From positions 1-15,412 of the forward strand of contig SFEK01000041.1 in assembly GCA_004557285.1 (NCBI GenBank): DNA of 15,412 bases. The letters are read 5' to 3'. How positions within the stretch are numbered: the stretch's first letter is position 1; every line of letters starts with the position of its first letter. The stretch is from Bacteroidales bacterium. Lineage in GTDB: Bacteria > Bacteroidota > Bacteroidia > Bacteroidales > Bacteroidaceae. The notes under the pieces were generated by a model, which made no database searches, was not told the DNA's origin, and saw nothing but the letters and a program-made list of their open reading frames with translations. Below, one piece after another: positions 4,541-13,164 of this stretch. The position numbers were made by a program, and so were the translations under genes.

Positions 4541-6703
4541 ATGAGTTATCAATTCGACAGAAACAGCATCATTCCAAGATACAAACTGGTGGCCTTCATC
4601 ATTATGGGCATCGGGCTCCTCATCCTGGGCAAGGCACTGTACATCGCCACGGTGAAGCGTGACTACTGGATGAAGGTGGCTTCACGACTGAAGAAGGACA
4701 GCGTTGACGTGAAGCCGATAAGGGGAAACATCCTCAGCTGCGACGGACGCCTCATGGCCAGTTCGCTGCCCGAATACAAGCTCTACATGGACTTCATGGC
4801 CGGCGGAGAGAAGAAGGACTCGCTCTGGACGAAGAAGGTGGACAGCATCTGCATAGGCCTGCATGAGATATTTCCCGAGAAGAGTGCTGCCGAATTCAAG
4901 CAGCACCTTGAACAAGGACGCAAGGAAAAGAGTCAGAACTGGGCGATATGGCCCAAACGCGTCAGCTACAACGTGTATGCCCAGGTGAAGAAACTGCCGG
5001 TGTTCAATCTGCCTCCCTACAAAGGCGGATTTCATGTGCAATCGTTCAACGCACGTCAGCGTCCATTCGGTTCGTTGGCTCAACGCACGGTAGGCGACAT
5101 GTTTGGTGCCAAAGACACGGCGCGCTGTGGCCTTGAACTCTCGTTCGACTCTATCCTCCGTGGACGCATGGGCCTCATCAGCCGACAGAAGGTGATGAAC
5201 AAATACTTGAGCATCGTGATGCGTGAACCTGTGGACGGTGCAGACATCGTGACCACCATCGACGTGAACATGCAGGACTTGGCTGAACGTGCCCTCATCC
5301 GCGAGCTGAAGAAGGAGGAGGTGAACGGTGATGTGGGCGTGGCCATCGTCATGGAGGTGAAGACCGGCGACGTGAAGGCCATCGTCAACATGAGCAAGGG
5401 TGCCGACGGCGAATACCACGAGAGCAAGAACAGCGCCGTGTCTGACCTGCTTGAACCTGGCTCGGTGTTCAAGACAGCCTCCATCATGGTGGCGCTCGAC
5501 GATGGTGTGGTAGATACCACCTATACAGTAGATACAGGCAACGGTATATGGGAGATGTATGGAGCCAAGATGCGCGACCACAACTGGCACAAGGGCGGCT
5601 ACCAAATGCTCACCCTGCCCCAGACCCTTGAGCGGAGCTCCAACATCGGCATCAGCCGCATCATCGACAAATACTACAGCAAGAACCCCGAAAAGTTTGT
5701 GCAGGGCATCGACCGACTGGGATTGCGCACCGACCTGCAACTGCCCTTGGTAGGCGCAGCCGCCCCACGCATTCGTATGCCCAAGAAGAACGAACGTGGC
5801 CAATATGTCAACTGGAGCAAGACAGCACTTCCATGGATGAGCATAGGCTATGAGACGCAAATTCCGCCCATTTCAACGCTCACCTTCTACAATGCCATCG
5901 CCAACAACGGTGTGATGGTGCGCCCTCGTTTCGTGAAAAGCGTGATGAAAGACGGTGAGGTGATACGCGAATTTCCCACAGAAGTCATCAAGCCAAGCAT
6001 CTGCAAGGAAAAGACGTTGCGCGAGATACAAACCATTCTGGAACATGTGGTCAGCCAGGGCCTGGGCAAGAAAGCAGGCTCCAAACTGTTCAAGGTGGCG
6101 GGCAAGACCGGTACGGCACAGATTTCCAAAGGCACCGGCGGTTACAAATCAGGACGCATGAATTATCTGCTGAGCTTTGCCGGCTATTTCCCTGCCGACA
6201 ACCCACGCTACAGCTGCATCGTGTGCATACAGAAATCGGGCCTTCCCGCCTCGGGTGGCGGAATGAGCGGTGTGGTATTCCATGAAATCGCCGAAGGCAT
6301 CATGGCACAGGATGTGAAACTGGACATCACCGACGCACGCGACTCTATCTCCATACTCATCCCCGATGTGAAGAACGGCAACCTGCTGGCCGCCGACTAT
6401 GTGCTGAGCCATCTGGGCATCAGTTCCAACAAATGGTGGAACGGCAGCTATGCCAACGGCAATCCGATATGGGGCAGCGTGGGTCATAACGGCAAGAACG
6501 TGCAACTGGCCAAACTGCCCGTTTACAACGAGAGGCATGTGCCCAATGTCATGGGCATGGGCGCGCGTGATGCGGTATATCTGCTGGAGAGCCGCGGCGT
6601 GAAAGTGAGAATTGAAGGCAGAGGCAAAGTGGTATCACAGAGCTTGCCAGCCGGACATGAGATAAAGAAAGGTGAGGTATGCTCGCTGAAAATGGAAATA
6701 TAA
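4541..6703 (+). CDS. ftsI: Septal class B penicillin-binding protein FtsI (PBP3) with PASTA domain
   Basis: A 720-residue monofunctional peptidoglycan transpeptidase. It has a short cytoplasmic tail, one membrane anchor (about residues 16-34), a dimerisation region, then the transpeptidase domain with S308-V-F-K311 (the acyl-accepting serine), S366-S-N368 and K522-T-G524. Residues about 667-720, from VPNVMGMGARDAV to the end, form a PASTA-type domain. The protein crosslinks septal wall made by its SEDS partner FtsW, encoded last in this operon. The ATG at 4541 was chosen because it directly precedes the short tail and membrane anchor; the frame stays open upstream inside the ftsL-like gene, but that extension is not protein-like. 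The usual dcw position supports division FtsI and not the elongation enzyme MrdA. Confidence 0.94.
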   Translation: MSYQFDRNSIIPRYKLVAFIIMGIGLLILGKALYIATVKRDYWMKVASRLKKDSVDVKPIRGNILSCDGRLMASSLPEYKLYMDFMAGGEKKDSLWTKKVDSICIGLHEIFPEKSAAEFKQHLEQGRKEKSQNWAIWPKRVSYNVYAQVKKLPVFNLPPYKGGFHVQSFNARQRPFGSLAQRTVGDMFGAKDTARCGLELSFDSILRGRMGLISRQKVMNKYLSIVMREPVDGADIVTTIDVNMQDLAERALIRELKKEEVNGDVGVAIVMEVKTGDVKAIVNMSKGADGEYHESKNSAVSDLLEPGSVFKTASIMVALDDGVVDTTYTVDTGNGIWEMYGAKMRDHNWHKGGYQMLTLPQTLERSSNIGISRIIDKYYSKNPEKFVQGIDRLGLRTDLQLPLVGAAAPRIRMPKKNERGQYVNWSKTALPWMSIGYETQIPPISTLTFYNAIANNGVMVRPRFVKSVMKDGEVIREFPTEVIKPSICKEKTLREIQTILEHVVSQGLGKKAGSKLFKVAGKTGTAQISKGTGGYKSGRMNYLLSFAGYFPADNPRYSCIVCIQKSGLPASGGGMSGVVFHEIAEGIMAQDVKLDITDARDSISILIPDVKNGNLLAADYVLSHLGISSNKWWNGSYANGNPIWGSVGHNGKNVQLAKLPVYNERHVPNVMGMGARDAVYLLESRGVKVRIEGRGKVVSQSLPAGHEIKKGEVCSLKMEI

Positions 6704-6724
6704 ACAAACAATGAGGACAAACAT

Positions 6725-8194
6725 ATGATACTTCAAGAACTCATCAAAAACATCAGTACCGTAAACATTACGGGAAGCACCGACTTAGACATTACCGGCG
6801 TTGACATCGACTCACGCCAAGCAGCCGACGGACACCTGTTTGTAGCCATCAAAGGCACCCAAGTGGATGGCCACACCTATATTGACAAAGCCATCGCATT
6901 GGGGGCAAAAGCGATATTGTGCGAGGACATGCCTCAGCAGCAAGTTGAAGGGGTGACCTATATACAGGTGGCCTCAACAGAATCAGCCGTAGGCCATGTA
7001 GCTACCGCATTCTACGGTGAGCCGTCGAGGAAACTGCGCTTGGTGGGTGTGACCGGCACCAACGGCAAGACGACCATCGCCACCTTATTATATAATATGT
7101 TCCGCAAGTTGGGCTACAAGTGTGGTCTGCTGTCAACCGTATGCAACTATATCGAAGACGAGGCGATACATGCCAGTCACACCACCCCCGACCCCATCGA
7201 ACTCAACCGCTTGCTCAGCCGCATGGTAGAGGCAGGATGCCAATATGCCTTCATGGAATGCAGTTCGCACGCCATCGCACAGCAGCGCATCGGCGGATTG
7301 CAGTTTGCAGGAGGCATCTTCACCAACCTCACCCGCGACCACCTAGACTACCACAAGACATTCGAGAACTACCGCGATGCGAAGAAGGCATTCTTCGACG
7401 GCCTGCCCAAAACAGCATTCGCCATCACCAATGCCGACGACAAGAACGGCATGTTCATGGTACAGAACACCAAGGCCACGGTAAAGACCTATTCTACAAG
7501 AGCCATGGCCGACTTCAAGGCCAAGATTTTGGAATGTCATTTCGGCGGCATGTATCTCGACATCGACGGCAGGGAAGTGGGCGTGCAGTTTATCGGCAAA
7601 TTCAACGTGAGCAACCTGCTTGCCGTGTACGGTGCAGCCATCATGCTCGGCGAAAAGCCTGAAAACGTGCTGGTGGTAATGAGCACCCTGCGCAGCGTCA
7701 GCGGTCGTCTCGACCCTGTGCACTCGCCCGAGGGATATACCGCCATCGTGGATTATGCCCACACCCCCGATGCCTTGGAGAACGTGCTCAAGGCCATCCA
7801 CGAGGTGCTCAACGGCAAGGGCGAGGTCATCACCGTATGTGGTGCCGGCGGCAACCGCGACAAGGGCAAACGACCCATCATGGCACAAGAGGCCGTGAAA
7901 CAGAGCGACAAAGTGATCATCACCAGCGACAACCCGAGGTTTGAAGAACCGCAGGACATCATCAACGACATGCTGGCAGGCCTCACCCCGCAACAGATGA
8001 AAAAGGTCATCAGCATCGTTGACCGCCGTGAGGCCATCCGCACGGCATGTATGCTCGCCAAGAAGGGCGATGTCATCCTGATTGCAGGCAAAGGTCATGA
8101 AGACTATCAGGAAATCAAGGGGGTAAAGCACCATTTCGACGACAAGGAAATCGTGCATGAAATATTCGGCGACATGCCACAAACCAAAGCATAA
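6725..8194 (+). CDS. murE: UDP-MurNAc-L-Ala-D-Glu:meso-diaminopimelate ligase MurE
   Basis: A 489-residue cytoplasmic Mur ligase that adds the third residue of the peptidoglycan stem peptide. The ATP-binding P-loop is GTNGKTT (G111-T117, K115). The stretch HTTPDPIEL and the ECSSHAIAQ region are conserved in MurE, and the substrate-selecting motif DNPR (D402-R405) marks a meso-diaminopimelate enzyme and not a lysine one. The C-terminal GKGHEDYQ is also typical. The ATG at 6725 follows ftsI by 21 bases, and mraY begins only six bases after the stop. The wall of this organism is therefore predicted to be DAP-type, as expected for a Gram-negative. Confidence 0.96.
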   Translation: MILQELIKNISTVNITGSTDLDITGVDIDSRQAADGHLFVAIKGTQVDGHTYIDKAIALGAKAILCEDMPQQQVEGVTYIQVASTESAVGHVATAFYGEPSRKLRLVGVTGTNGKTTIATLLYNMFRKLGYKCGLLSTVCNYIEDEAIHASHTTPDPIELNRLLSRMVEAGCQYAFMECSSHAIAQQRIGGLQFAGGIFTNLTRDHLDYHKTFENYRDAKKAFFDGLPKTAFAITNADDKNGMFMVQNTKATVKTYSTRAMADFKAKILECHFGGMYLDIDGREVGVQFIGKFNVSNLLAVYGAAIMLGEKPENVLVVMSTLRSVSGRLDPVHSPEGYTAIVDYAHTPDALENVLKAIHEVLNGKGEVITVCGAGGNRDKGKRPIMAQEAVKQSDKVIITSDNPRFEEPQDIINDMLAGLTPQQMKKVISIVDRREAIRTACMLAKKGDVILIAGKGHEDYQEIKGVKHHFDDKEIVHEIFGDMPQTKA

Positions 8195-8200
8195 AACATC

Positions 8201-9472
8201 ATGTTATACTATTTATTCAGATTCTTGGAACAGTTTGGCATCCCTGGCAGTCATGTATGGGGCTATATTTCCTTCAGGGCATTGCTGGCACTCATCCTGT
8301 CGCTGGTCATCTCGGCATGGTTCGGCGAAAAGTTCATCAAGTTTCTCAAGAGCAAACAAATCAGCGAGACACAGCGCGACGTCAAGATCGACCCCTTTGG
8401 CGTGAAGAAGATTGGTGTGCCGTCGATGGGTGGCATCATCATCATCGTGGCCATCCTTGTACCTGTGATTTTGCTCGGTCGTATGCGCAACATCTATCTC
8501 ATCTTGATGATTGTCACCACAATTTGGCTGGGATTTCTCGGTTTTCTCGACGACTACATCAAGATATTCCGTCACAACAAGGAAGGTCTGCCAGGCAAAT
8601 TCAAGATTGTGGGACAGCTGAGCATCGGACTTATCGTGGGGCTTATCCTGTGGAGCAGTCCTGATGCCAAAATCAACGAAAACCTCACCATCGATCGTCA
8701 GGCCAACAAGGAGATGGTCATCAAGCATCGCACAGAGGCCACCAAGTCGCTCAAGACCACCATCCCGTTTGTGAAGAGCCACAACCTCGACTACGCCAAT
8801 ATCATGTCGTTCTGCGGCAAGTACAAGACCGCAGCCGGCTGGATATTGTTCGTGGTGATGACCATCATCGTGGTGACTGCCGTGTCCAACGGTGCCAACC
8901 TCAACGACGGCATGGACGGCATGTGTGCCGGCAACTCGGCCATCATCGGTGTGGCATTGGGCATCTTTGCCTATGTGAGCAGCCATATAGAATATGCGGC
9001 CTACCTGAACATCATGTACATCCCTGGGTCGCAAGAACTGGTGGTGTTCCTCTGTGCCTTTGTGGGCGCACTCATCGGTTTCCTGTGGTACAACGCCTAT
9101 CCTGCACAGATTTTCATGGGCGATACCGGGTCGCTCACCATCGGCGGCATCATCGGTGTCTGCGCCGTCATCATCCACAAAGAACTCATGCTGCCCATCC
9201 TGTGCGGCATATTCTTCGTAGAGAGTCTCAGCGTGATTCTCCAGGTGTATTATGCCAAGATGGGCACCCGCCGCGGCGTGAAACAGCGTGTGTTCAAGCG
9301 TGCGCCCCTGCACGACACGTTCCGCACCCGGCAGGAACAGCTCGACCCTGACACCAAATACCTGTTCAAGAAACCCAAGGGAGCCATACACGAGTCAAAG
9401 ATTACCATCCGGTTCTGGATTGTCACCATCATTTTGGCTGCCCTGACCATCATCACGCTGAAGATCAGATAA
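8201..9472 (+). CDS. mraY: Phospho-MurNAc-pentapeptide transferase MraY
   Basis: A 423-residue polytopic membrane enzyme that transfers phospho-MurNAc-pentapeptide from UDP to undecaprenyl phosphate, giving lipid I. The Mg-binding pair DDYIK (D117-D118), NLNDGMDGM (N235-D239) and FMGDTGSLTIGG are the active-site loops. The protein is about 60 residues longer than E. coli MraY, mainly because of a hydrophilic insert (roughly residues 155-205) between membrane segments; as far as I know this is usual in Bacteroidetes. The C-terminal cytoplasmic histidine block, HHH in E. coli, appears here as PLHDTFR. The gene follows murE by six bases, and a 73-base gap precedes murD. Confidence 0.96.
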   Translation: MLYYLFRFLEQFGIPGSHVWGYISFRALLALILSLVISAWFGEKFIKFLKSKQISETQRDVKIDPFGVKKIGVPSMGGIIIIVAILVPVILLGRMRNIYLILMIVTTIWLGFLGFLDDYIKIFRHNKEGLPGKFKIVGQLSIGLIVGLILWSSPDAKINENLTIDRQANKEMVIKHRTEATKSLKTTIPFVKSHNLDYANIMSFCGKYKTAAGWILFVVMTIIVVTAVSNGANLNDGMDGMCAGNSAIIGVALGIFAYVSSHIEYAAYLNIMYIPGSQELVVFLCAFVGALIGFLWYNAYPAQIFMGDTGSLTIGGIIGVCAVIIHKELMLPILCGIFFVESLSVILQVYYAKMGTRRGVKQRVFKRAPLHDTFRTRQEQLDPDTKYLFKKPKGAIHESKITIRFWIVTIILAALTIITLKIR

Positions 9473-9545
9473 ACCGGGTTGTAACAGCCTGAACAAGCAA
9501 TAGGAAAACTGAAATATTTGAAGAAAACGAGACGAAGAAAACGAT

Positions 9546-10877
9546 ATGAAAAGAATAGTGATATTAGGAGCGGGCGAAAGTGGTGCCGGTGCAGCCGTAC
9601 TCGCCAAGAAAGAAGGATTTGACGTGTTTGTTTCCGACATGTCGACCATCAAAGACAAATACAAGGAGATGCTCGACAGTCACGACATCGAATGGGAAGA
9701 AGGACACCATACGGAAGAAAAGATTCTCAACGCCGACGAGATCATCAAGAGTCCCGGCATACCCGACGAGGTACCGATGATGAGGAAATGTATCGAAAAG
9801 GGCATCCACATCATCAGCGAAATAGAGTTTGCCGGCAGATATACCAACTCGAAGATGATCTGCATCACAGGCAGCAATGGCAAAACCACCACCACGTCAC
9901 TCATCTACCACATCTTCAAGAATGCAGGCTATGATGTAGGTTTGGCAGGCAACATCGGCAACAGCCTTGCCCTGCAGGTGGCAGAAGACCCTCATGCCTA
10001 TTATGTGATTGAGCTGAGCTCGTTCCAGTTGGACAACATGTATGACTTCCGCGCCAACATCGCCATTCTGCTGAACATCACCCCCGACCACCTCGACCGC
10101 TACAACAACTGCATGCAGAATTACGTTGACTCGAAGATGCGTATTCTGCAGAACCAGACCGATGAAGACTCGTTCATCTATTGGAACGACGACCCCATCA
10201 TCAAGCGCGAGCTGGAGAAATACGAGATCAAAGCCATACAGCTGCCCTTCTCCGAACTCAAGGAGAAAGGGTCTATCGGATACATCGAGGAGGGACAATA
10301 CAAGATTGAGAAACCCATGCCCTTCAACATGGAGCAGGAACTGCTGAGCCTCACCGGCAAGCACAATATCTACAACTCCCTGGCTGCCGGCATCGCCTCA
10401 GACGTGGCTGGCATCAAGAAGGATTTCATCAGAAAAAGCCTGAGCGACTTTCCCGGTGTGGAGCATCGTTTAGAGAAGGTGGCCATGGTGGCCGGCGTGC
10501 AATACATCAACGACTCCAAAGCCACCAACGTGGATGCCTGCTGGTATGCACTCGAAAGCATGACCACTCCGGTCATCCTCATCATTGGCGGCAAGGACAA
10601 GGGCAACGACTACAATGCCATCAAGGAACTGGTACAGAAAAAATGCAAAGGGCTGGTATTTCTCGGAGCCGACAACAGCAAACTGCACCAATTCTTCGAC
10701 GGAATGGGCATTCCTGTTCGCGACACGCACAGTATGAAACAATGTGTGGAAGCCTGCTACGACATGGCGGCACCTGGTGACACCGTGTTGCTGAGCCCGT
10801 GCTGTGCAAGTTTCGACTTGTTCAAGAATATGGAAGACAGGGGAGAGCAGTTCAAGACATTAGTAAGAGGACTGTAA
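9546..10877 (+). CDS. murD: UDP-MurNAc-L-alanine:D-glutamate ligase MurD
   Basis: A 443-residue cytoplasmic Mur ligase that adds D-glutamate to UDP-MurNAc-L-Ala. It opens with a Rossmann-type VILGAGESGAGAA, then the P-loop TGSNGKTTTTS (G109-T115, K113), ELSSFQLD, NITPDHLDRY, the substrate region HRLEKV followed by YINDSKATNVDA, and the C-terminal LLSPCCASFDLF (SPACASFD in many relatives). The size is typical. The stop codon TAA overlaps a strong Shine-Dalgarno-like AAGGAGG that precedes ftsW. Confidence 0.96.
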   Translation: MKRIVILGAGESGAGAAVLAKKEGFDVFVSDMSTIKDKYKEMLDSHDIEWEEGHHTEEKILNADEIIKSPGIPDEVPMMRKCIEKGIHIISEIEFAGRYTNSKMICITGSNGKTTTTSLIYHIFKNAGYDVGLAGNIGNSLALQVAEDPHAYYVIELSSFQLDNMYDFRANIAILLNITPDHLDRYNNCMQNYVDSKMRILQNQTDEDSFIYWNDDPIIKRELEKYEIKAIQLPFSELKEKGSIGYIEEGQYKIEKPMPFNMEQELLSLTGKHNIYNSLAAGIASDVAGIKKDFIRKSLSDFPGVEHRLEKVAMVAGVQYINDSKATNVDACWYALESMTTPVILIIGGKDKGNDYNAIKELVQKKCKGLVFLGADNSKLHQFFDGMGIPVRDTHSMKQCVEACYDMAAPGDTVLLSPCCASFDLFKNMEDRGEQFKTLVRGL

Positions 10878-10882
10878 GGAGG
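10876..10882 (+). promoter_or_regulatory. Shine-Dalgarno-like site of ftsW overlapping the murD stop
   Basis: AAGGAGG begins within the murD TAA codon and lies 12 bases before the ftsW ATG at 10895. Bacteroidetes rarely use such strong sites, and the distance is longer than ideal. It supports translation of ftsW from 10895 and not from codons inside murD. Confidence 0.5.
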
Positions 10883-10894
10883 ACCTATCCAATC

Positions 10895-12166
10895 ATGAAA
10901 GAAAATCTGACGACATCAAACAAATTCAAAGGCGACGGCGTCATCTGGACGGTGTTCTTCTTTCTGTGCATCATCAGCATCATCGAGGTGTTCAGCGCTT
11001 CGAGCAACCTCTCGTTCAAGACAGGCGACTATCTCAAACCGGTGATAAAACATTGTCTGCTGCTGTTGCTGGGAGTATTTGCCATGGTGGCCACAATGAA
11101 TGTCAAATGCAAATACTTCAAGATTGTCACACCGTTTGCCTTGATATTTTCATTCTTCGGACTCATCGCCGTATTCGCATTCGGAGAGGTGACCAATGGG
11201 TCGCAACGCTGGCTATCGTTATTCGGCATCCAGTTCCAGCCCTCCGAATTGGCCAAAGGGGCACTCATCCTGGCCACGGCGCAGATACTGAGTGCCATGC
11301 AAACCGTTCAAGGAGCTGACCGCAGCGCATTCAAATACATACTTATCGTGTGTGTCTTCATCGTGCCGCTCATCATGCTCGAAAACTTGTCAACAGCCGC
11401 CCTGCTCTGTCTGGTCATCTTCATCATGATGTTTATCGGCAAGGTGCCCAAGGTGCAACTGGGTCGCCTGCTCGGCGTTGTGGCCATCTCCGCAACATTG
11501 GCCGTGTCGGGCATCATGCTGATAGGACACGACAAGAGCAAGGATGACGTGAAGGACGAAAAGATGTCCATGGTACAAGAGGTGGAGAAAAAAGACGACA
11601 CCCTGTTGGACAAGATATTCCACCGTGCAGACACATGGAAGGCACGTATCGACAAGTTCCTTGACAACAAGGAAGTGCCACCAGAAGACGTGGACCTTGA
11701 CAAGGATGCACAGGAAAGTCATGCCAAAATCGCCATTGCCTCATCCAACATCGTGGGCAAAGGTCCCGGCAACTCTGTAGAGCGCGACTTTCTCTCGCAG
11801 GCATTCTCCGACTTCATCTACGCCATCATCATCGAAGAGATGGGCATATGGGGAGCAGCTTTCGTATGCTTCCTGTATATCGTCCTGCTTTTCCGCACGG
11901 CCTCGATAGCCAACCGTTGTGCCAACACCTTCCCCGCTTTGCTCATCATGGGATTTGCCTTGCTGTTGGCCACACAAGCCATGTTCAACATGGCAGTGGC
12001 GGTAGGCTTGGTACCGGTAACAGGACAACCCCTGCCACTCATCAGCAAGGGTGGTACCTCAACCATCGTCAACTGTGTATATATCGGCATCATATTGAGC
12101 GTGAGCCACTCGGCCAAGAAGAGAGACGAGTCCCTTACACCAGCGACCGACACCTCTTCAAGGTAG
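10895..12166 (+). CDS. ftsW: Septal peptidoglycan glycosyltransferase FtsW (SEDS family)
   Basis: A 423-residue polytopic SEDS protein that polymerises lipid II at the division site with FtsI. It has about ten membrane segments. Family marks are NGSQRWLSLFGIQFQPSEL, the GKGPGNSVERDFLSQAFSDF block with the likely catalytic Asp D306 (the D of the TDF motif in other SEDS proteins), and VPVTGQPLPLISKGGTST near the end. A hydrophilic stretch of about 80 residues, rich in Lys, Asp and Glu (roughly 210-290), precedes the catalytic block; enteric FtsW lacks so long an insert. The ATG at 10895 directly precedes a normal N-terminus and has a ribosome site. The last 32 bases overlap the end of the small convergent gene. 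The usual next genes (murG and on) are missing here. Confidence 0.94.
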   Translation: MKENLTTSNKFKGDGVIWTVFFFLCIISIIEVFSASSNLSFKTGDYLKPVIKHCLLLLLGVFAMVATMNVKCKYFKIVTPFALIFSFFGLIAVFAFGEVTNGSQRWLSLFGIQFQPSELAKGALILATAQILSAMQTVQGADRSAFKYILIVCVFIVPLIMLENLSTAALLCLVIFIMMFIGKVPKVQLGRLLGVVAISATLAVSGIMLIGHDKSKDDVKDEKMSMVQEVEKKDDTLLDKIFHRADTWKARIDKFLDNKEVPPEDVDLDKDAQESHAKIAIASSNIVGKGPGNSVERDFLSQAFSDFIYAIIIEEMGIWGAAFVCFLYIVLLFRTASIANRCANTFPALLIMGFALLLATQAMFNMAVAVGLVPVTGQPLPLISKGGTSTIVNCVYIGIILSVSHSAKKRDESLTPATDTSSR

Positions 12167-12419
12167 CGACGAACCAGAGGCAGGCTACAATCCGCAGGAC
12201 AATGTGGTAATCGGCAGGCAGCACGGTGGCAAAAAAAGCCAACTGTGCTTCCGTCATCACCCAAGCCTGCTTCATGGTGATTTCACGTTCAAGAACAAAA
12301 GCATAATAACGGCGTAAACAGTTCATGGGCATAACCAATGTTTCGCTCAACCGTTTCATCATCATCACCATGCGCTTGCTTGCGCCGGCATTCGTTGTCA
12401 AGATCAATTGCTTCTCCAT
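12135..12419 (-). CDS. Small protein of unknown function (94 aa)
   Basis: I do not recognise this family. The protein is basic and Met-rich, begins MEKQLILTTNAGASKRMVM, and is mostly helix-like; a hydrophobic stretch near the C-terminus (about residues 66-85, LPADYHIVLRIVACLWFVA) might be a buried helix or a weak membrane segment. Support for a real gene: codon use resembles its neighbours, an exact TAnnTTTG promoter element lies 38 bases before the start, and the region is otherwise an unexplained gap. The frame extends to a TTG at 12428, but the ATG at 12419 is better. Its end overlaps the end of ftsW by 32 bases in opposite orientation. It sits exactly where the dcw cluster is interrupted. 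Confidence 0.7.
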   Translation of the reverse strand: MEKQLILTTNAGASKRMVMMMKRLSETLVMPMNCLRRYYAFVLEREITMKQAWVMTEAQLAFFATVLPADYHIVLRIVACLWFVATLKRCRSLV

Positions 12420-12456
12420 AACATTCAACTTTTAAAGTGTTCGTTTGATTTGTGGG

Positions 12457-12464
12457 CAAAGATA
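12457..12464 (-). promoter_or_regulatory. -7 promoter element of the small convergent gene
   Basis: TATCTTTG on the minus strand is an exact TAnnTTTG match, identical to the mraZ -7 element, and lies 38 bases before the ATG at 12419. A TTTG lies upstream, but at about 15 bases and not 20. Confidence 0.55.
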
Positions 12465-12473
12465 AGGCAATAG

Positions 12474-12508
12474 TTTGCACAAAAAGTTCAATGGCGCATA
12501 TACTTTAG
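12474..12508 (+). promoter_or_regulatory. Weak candidate promoter of the rnhB operon
   Basis: TTTG (12474-12477) and TACTTTAG (12501-12508, one mismatch to TAnnTTTG) are 23 bases apart, slightly too far. The site lies 16 bases before the rnhB ATG. A promoter is expected here because the upstream gene runs the other way, but this one is not a clean match. Confidence 0.3.
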
Positions 12509-12524
12509 TTAAAAACATACAAAT

Positions 12525-13133
12525 ATGCTGTTACCCATATACCATCAAGGCAAAATAGAGGCAGGCTGCGATGAAGCAGGACGTGGTTGTCTGGCAGGGA
12601 GCGTATATGCCGCTGCGGTAATATTCCCTGAAGACTACACCAACGAGGCACTCAACGACTCCAAGAAACTCACCGCCCACAAGCGGTATGAACTTCGCCG
12701 ACAGATTGAACACGATGCGTTGGCTTGGGCGGTGGGCATAGTCACCCCTGAAGAGATCGACCGCATCAATATTCTCAATGCCAGCATACTGGCCATGCAC
12801 CGGGCGCTCGATGCACTCACCCTGCGCCCCCAGGCGGTCATCATCGACGGCAACCGCTTCAAGCCATATCGGCAACTGCCCTATAAAACCATTGTCAAAG
12901 GCGATGGCAAATACCTGTCTATTGCCGCCGCAAGCATATTGGCCAAGACCTACCGCGACGACTACATGGACGAACAGTCCTTGATCTATCCAGGCTACGA
13001 CTGGAAGAGCAACAAGGGCTATCCCACCAAGAAACACCGTGAAGCCATCCGTCTTCAAGGCATCACACCGATACACCGCAAGACATTCGCACTATTGCCA
13101 CAAGGAGAACTCAATCTGTTTGACAACGAATAA
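12525..13133 (+). CDS. rnhB: Ribonuclease HII
   Basis: A 202-residue enzyme that cuts the RNA strand of RNA-DNA hybrids and single ribonucleotides in DNA, starting ribonucleotide excision repair. The metal-binding residues are visible as CDEAGRG (D16, E17), IDGN (D108) and VKGDGKYLSIAAASILAK (D127). NDSKKL (44-49) and the YPTKKHREAI tail are also typical. Length matches the family. It opens a plus-strand group: ung follows after 31 bases and the DUF3109 gene after a further 23. Both rnhB and ung remove the wrong nucleotide type from DNA, so the pairing is functionally coherent, though it may be chance. Confidence 0.96.
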   Translation: MLLPIYHQGKIEAGCDEAGRGCLAGSVYAAAVIFPEDYTNEALNDSKKLTAHKRYELRRQIEHDALAWAVGIVTPEEIDRINILNASILAMHRALDALTLRPQAVIIDGNRFKPYRQLPYKTIVKGDGKYLSIAAASILAKTYRDDYMDEQSLIYPGYDWKSNKGYPTKKHREAIRLQGITPIHRKTFALLPQGELNLFDNE

Positions 13134-13164
13134 CACCCATATACCACCTAACACCTAATTATAT

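Noticed and set aside
4682..5860. Long minus-strand frame (392 residues) opposite ftsI, and similar ones opposite murE and mraY
   Set aside because: His/Val/Asp-rich shadow frames that arise from the codon bias of the real genes; no family features.
9473..9545. Internal promoter before murD (AATATTTG)
   Set aside because: One mismatch in the invariant TA and no -33 element at the right distance; the gap is only 73 bases within an operon.
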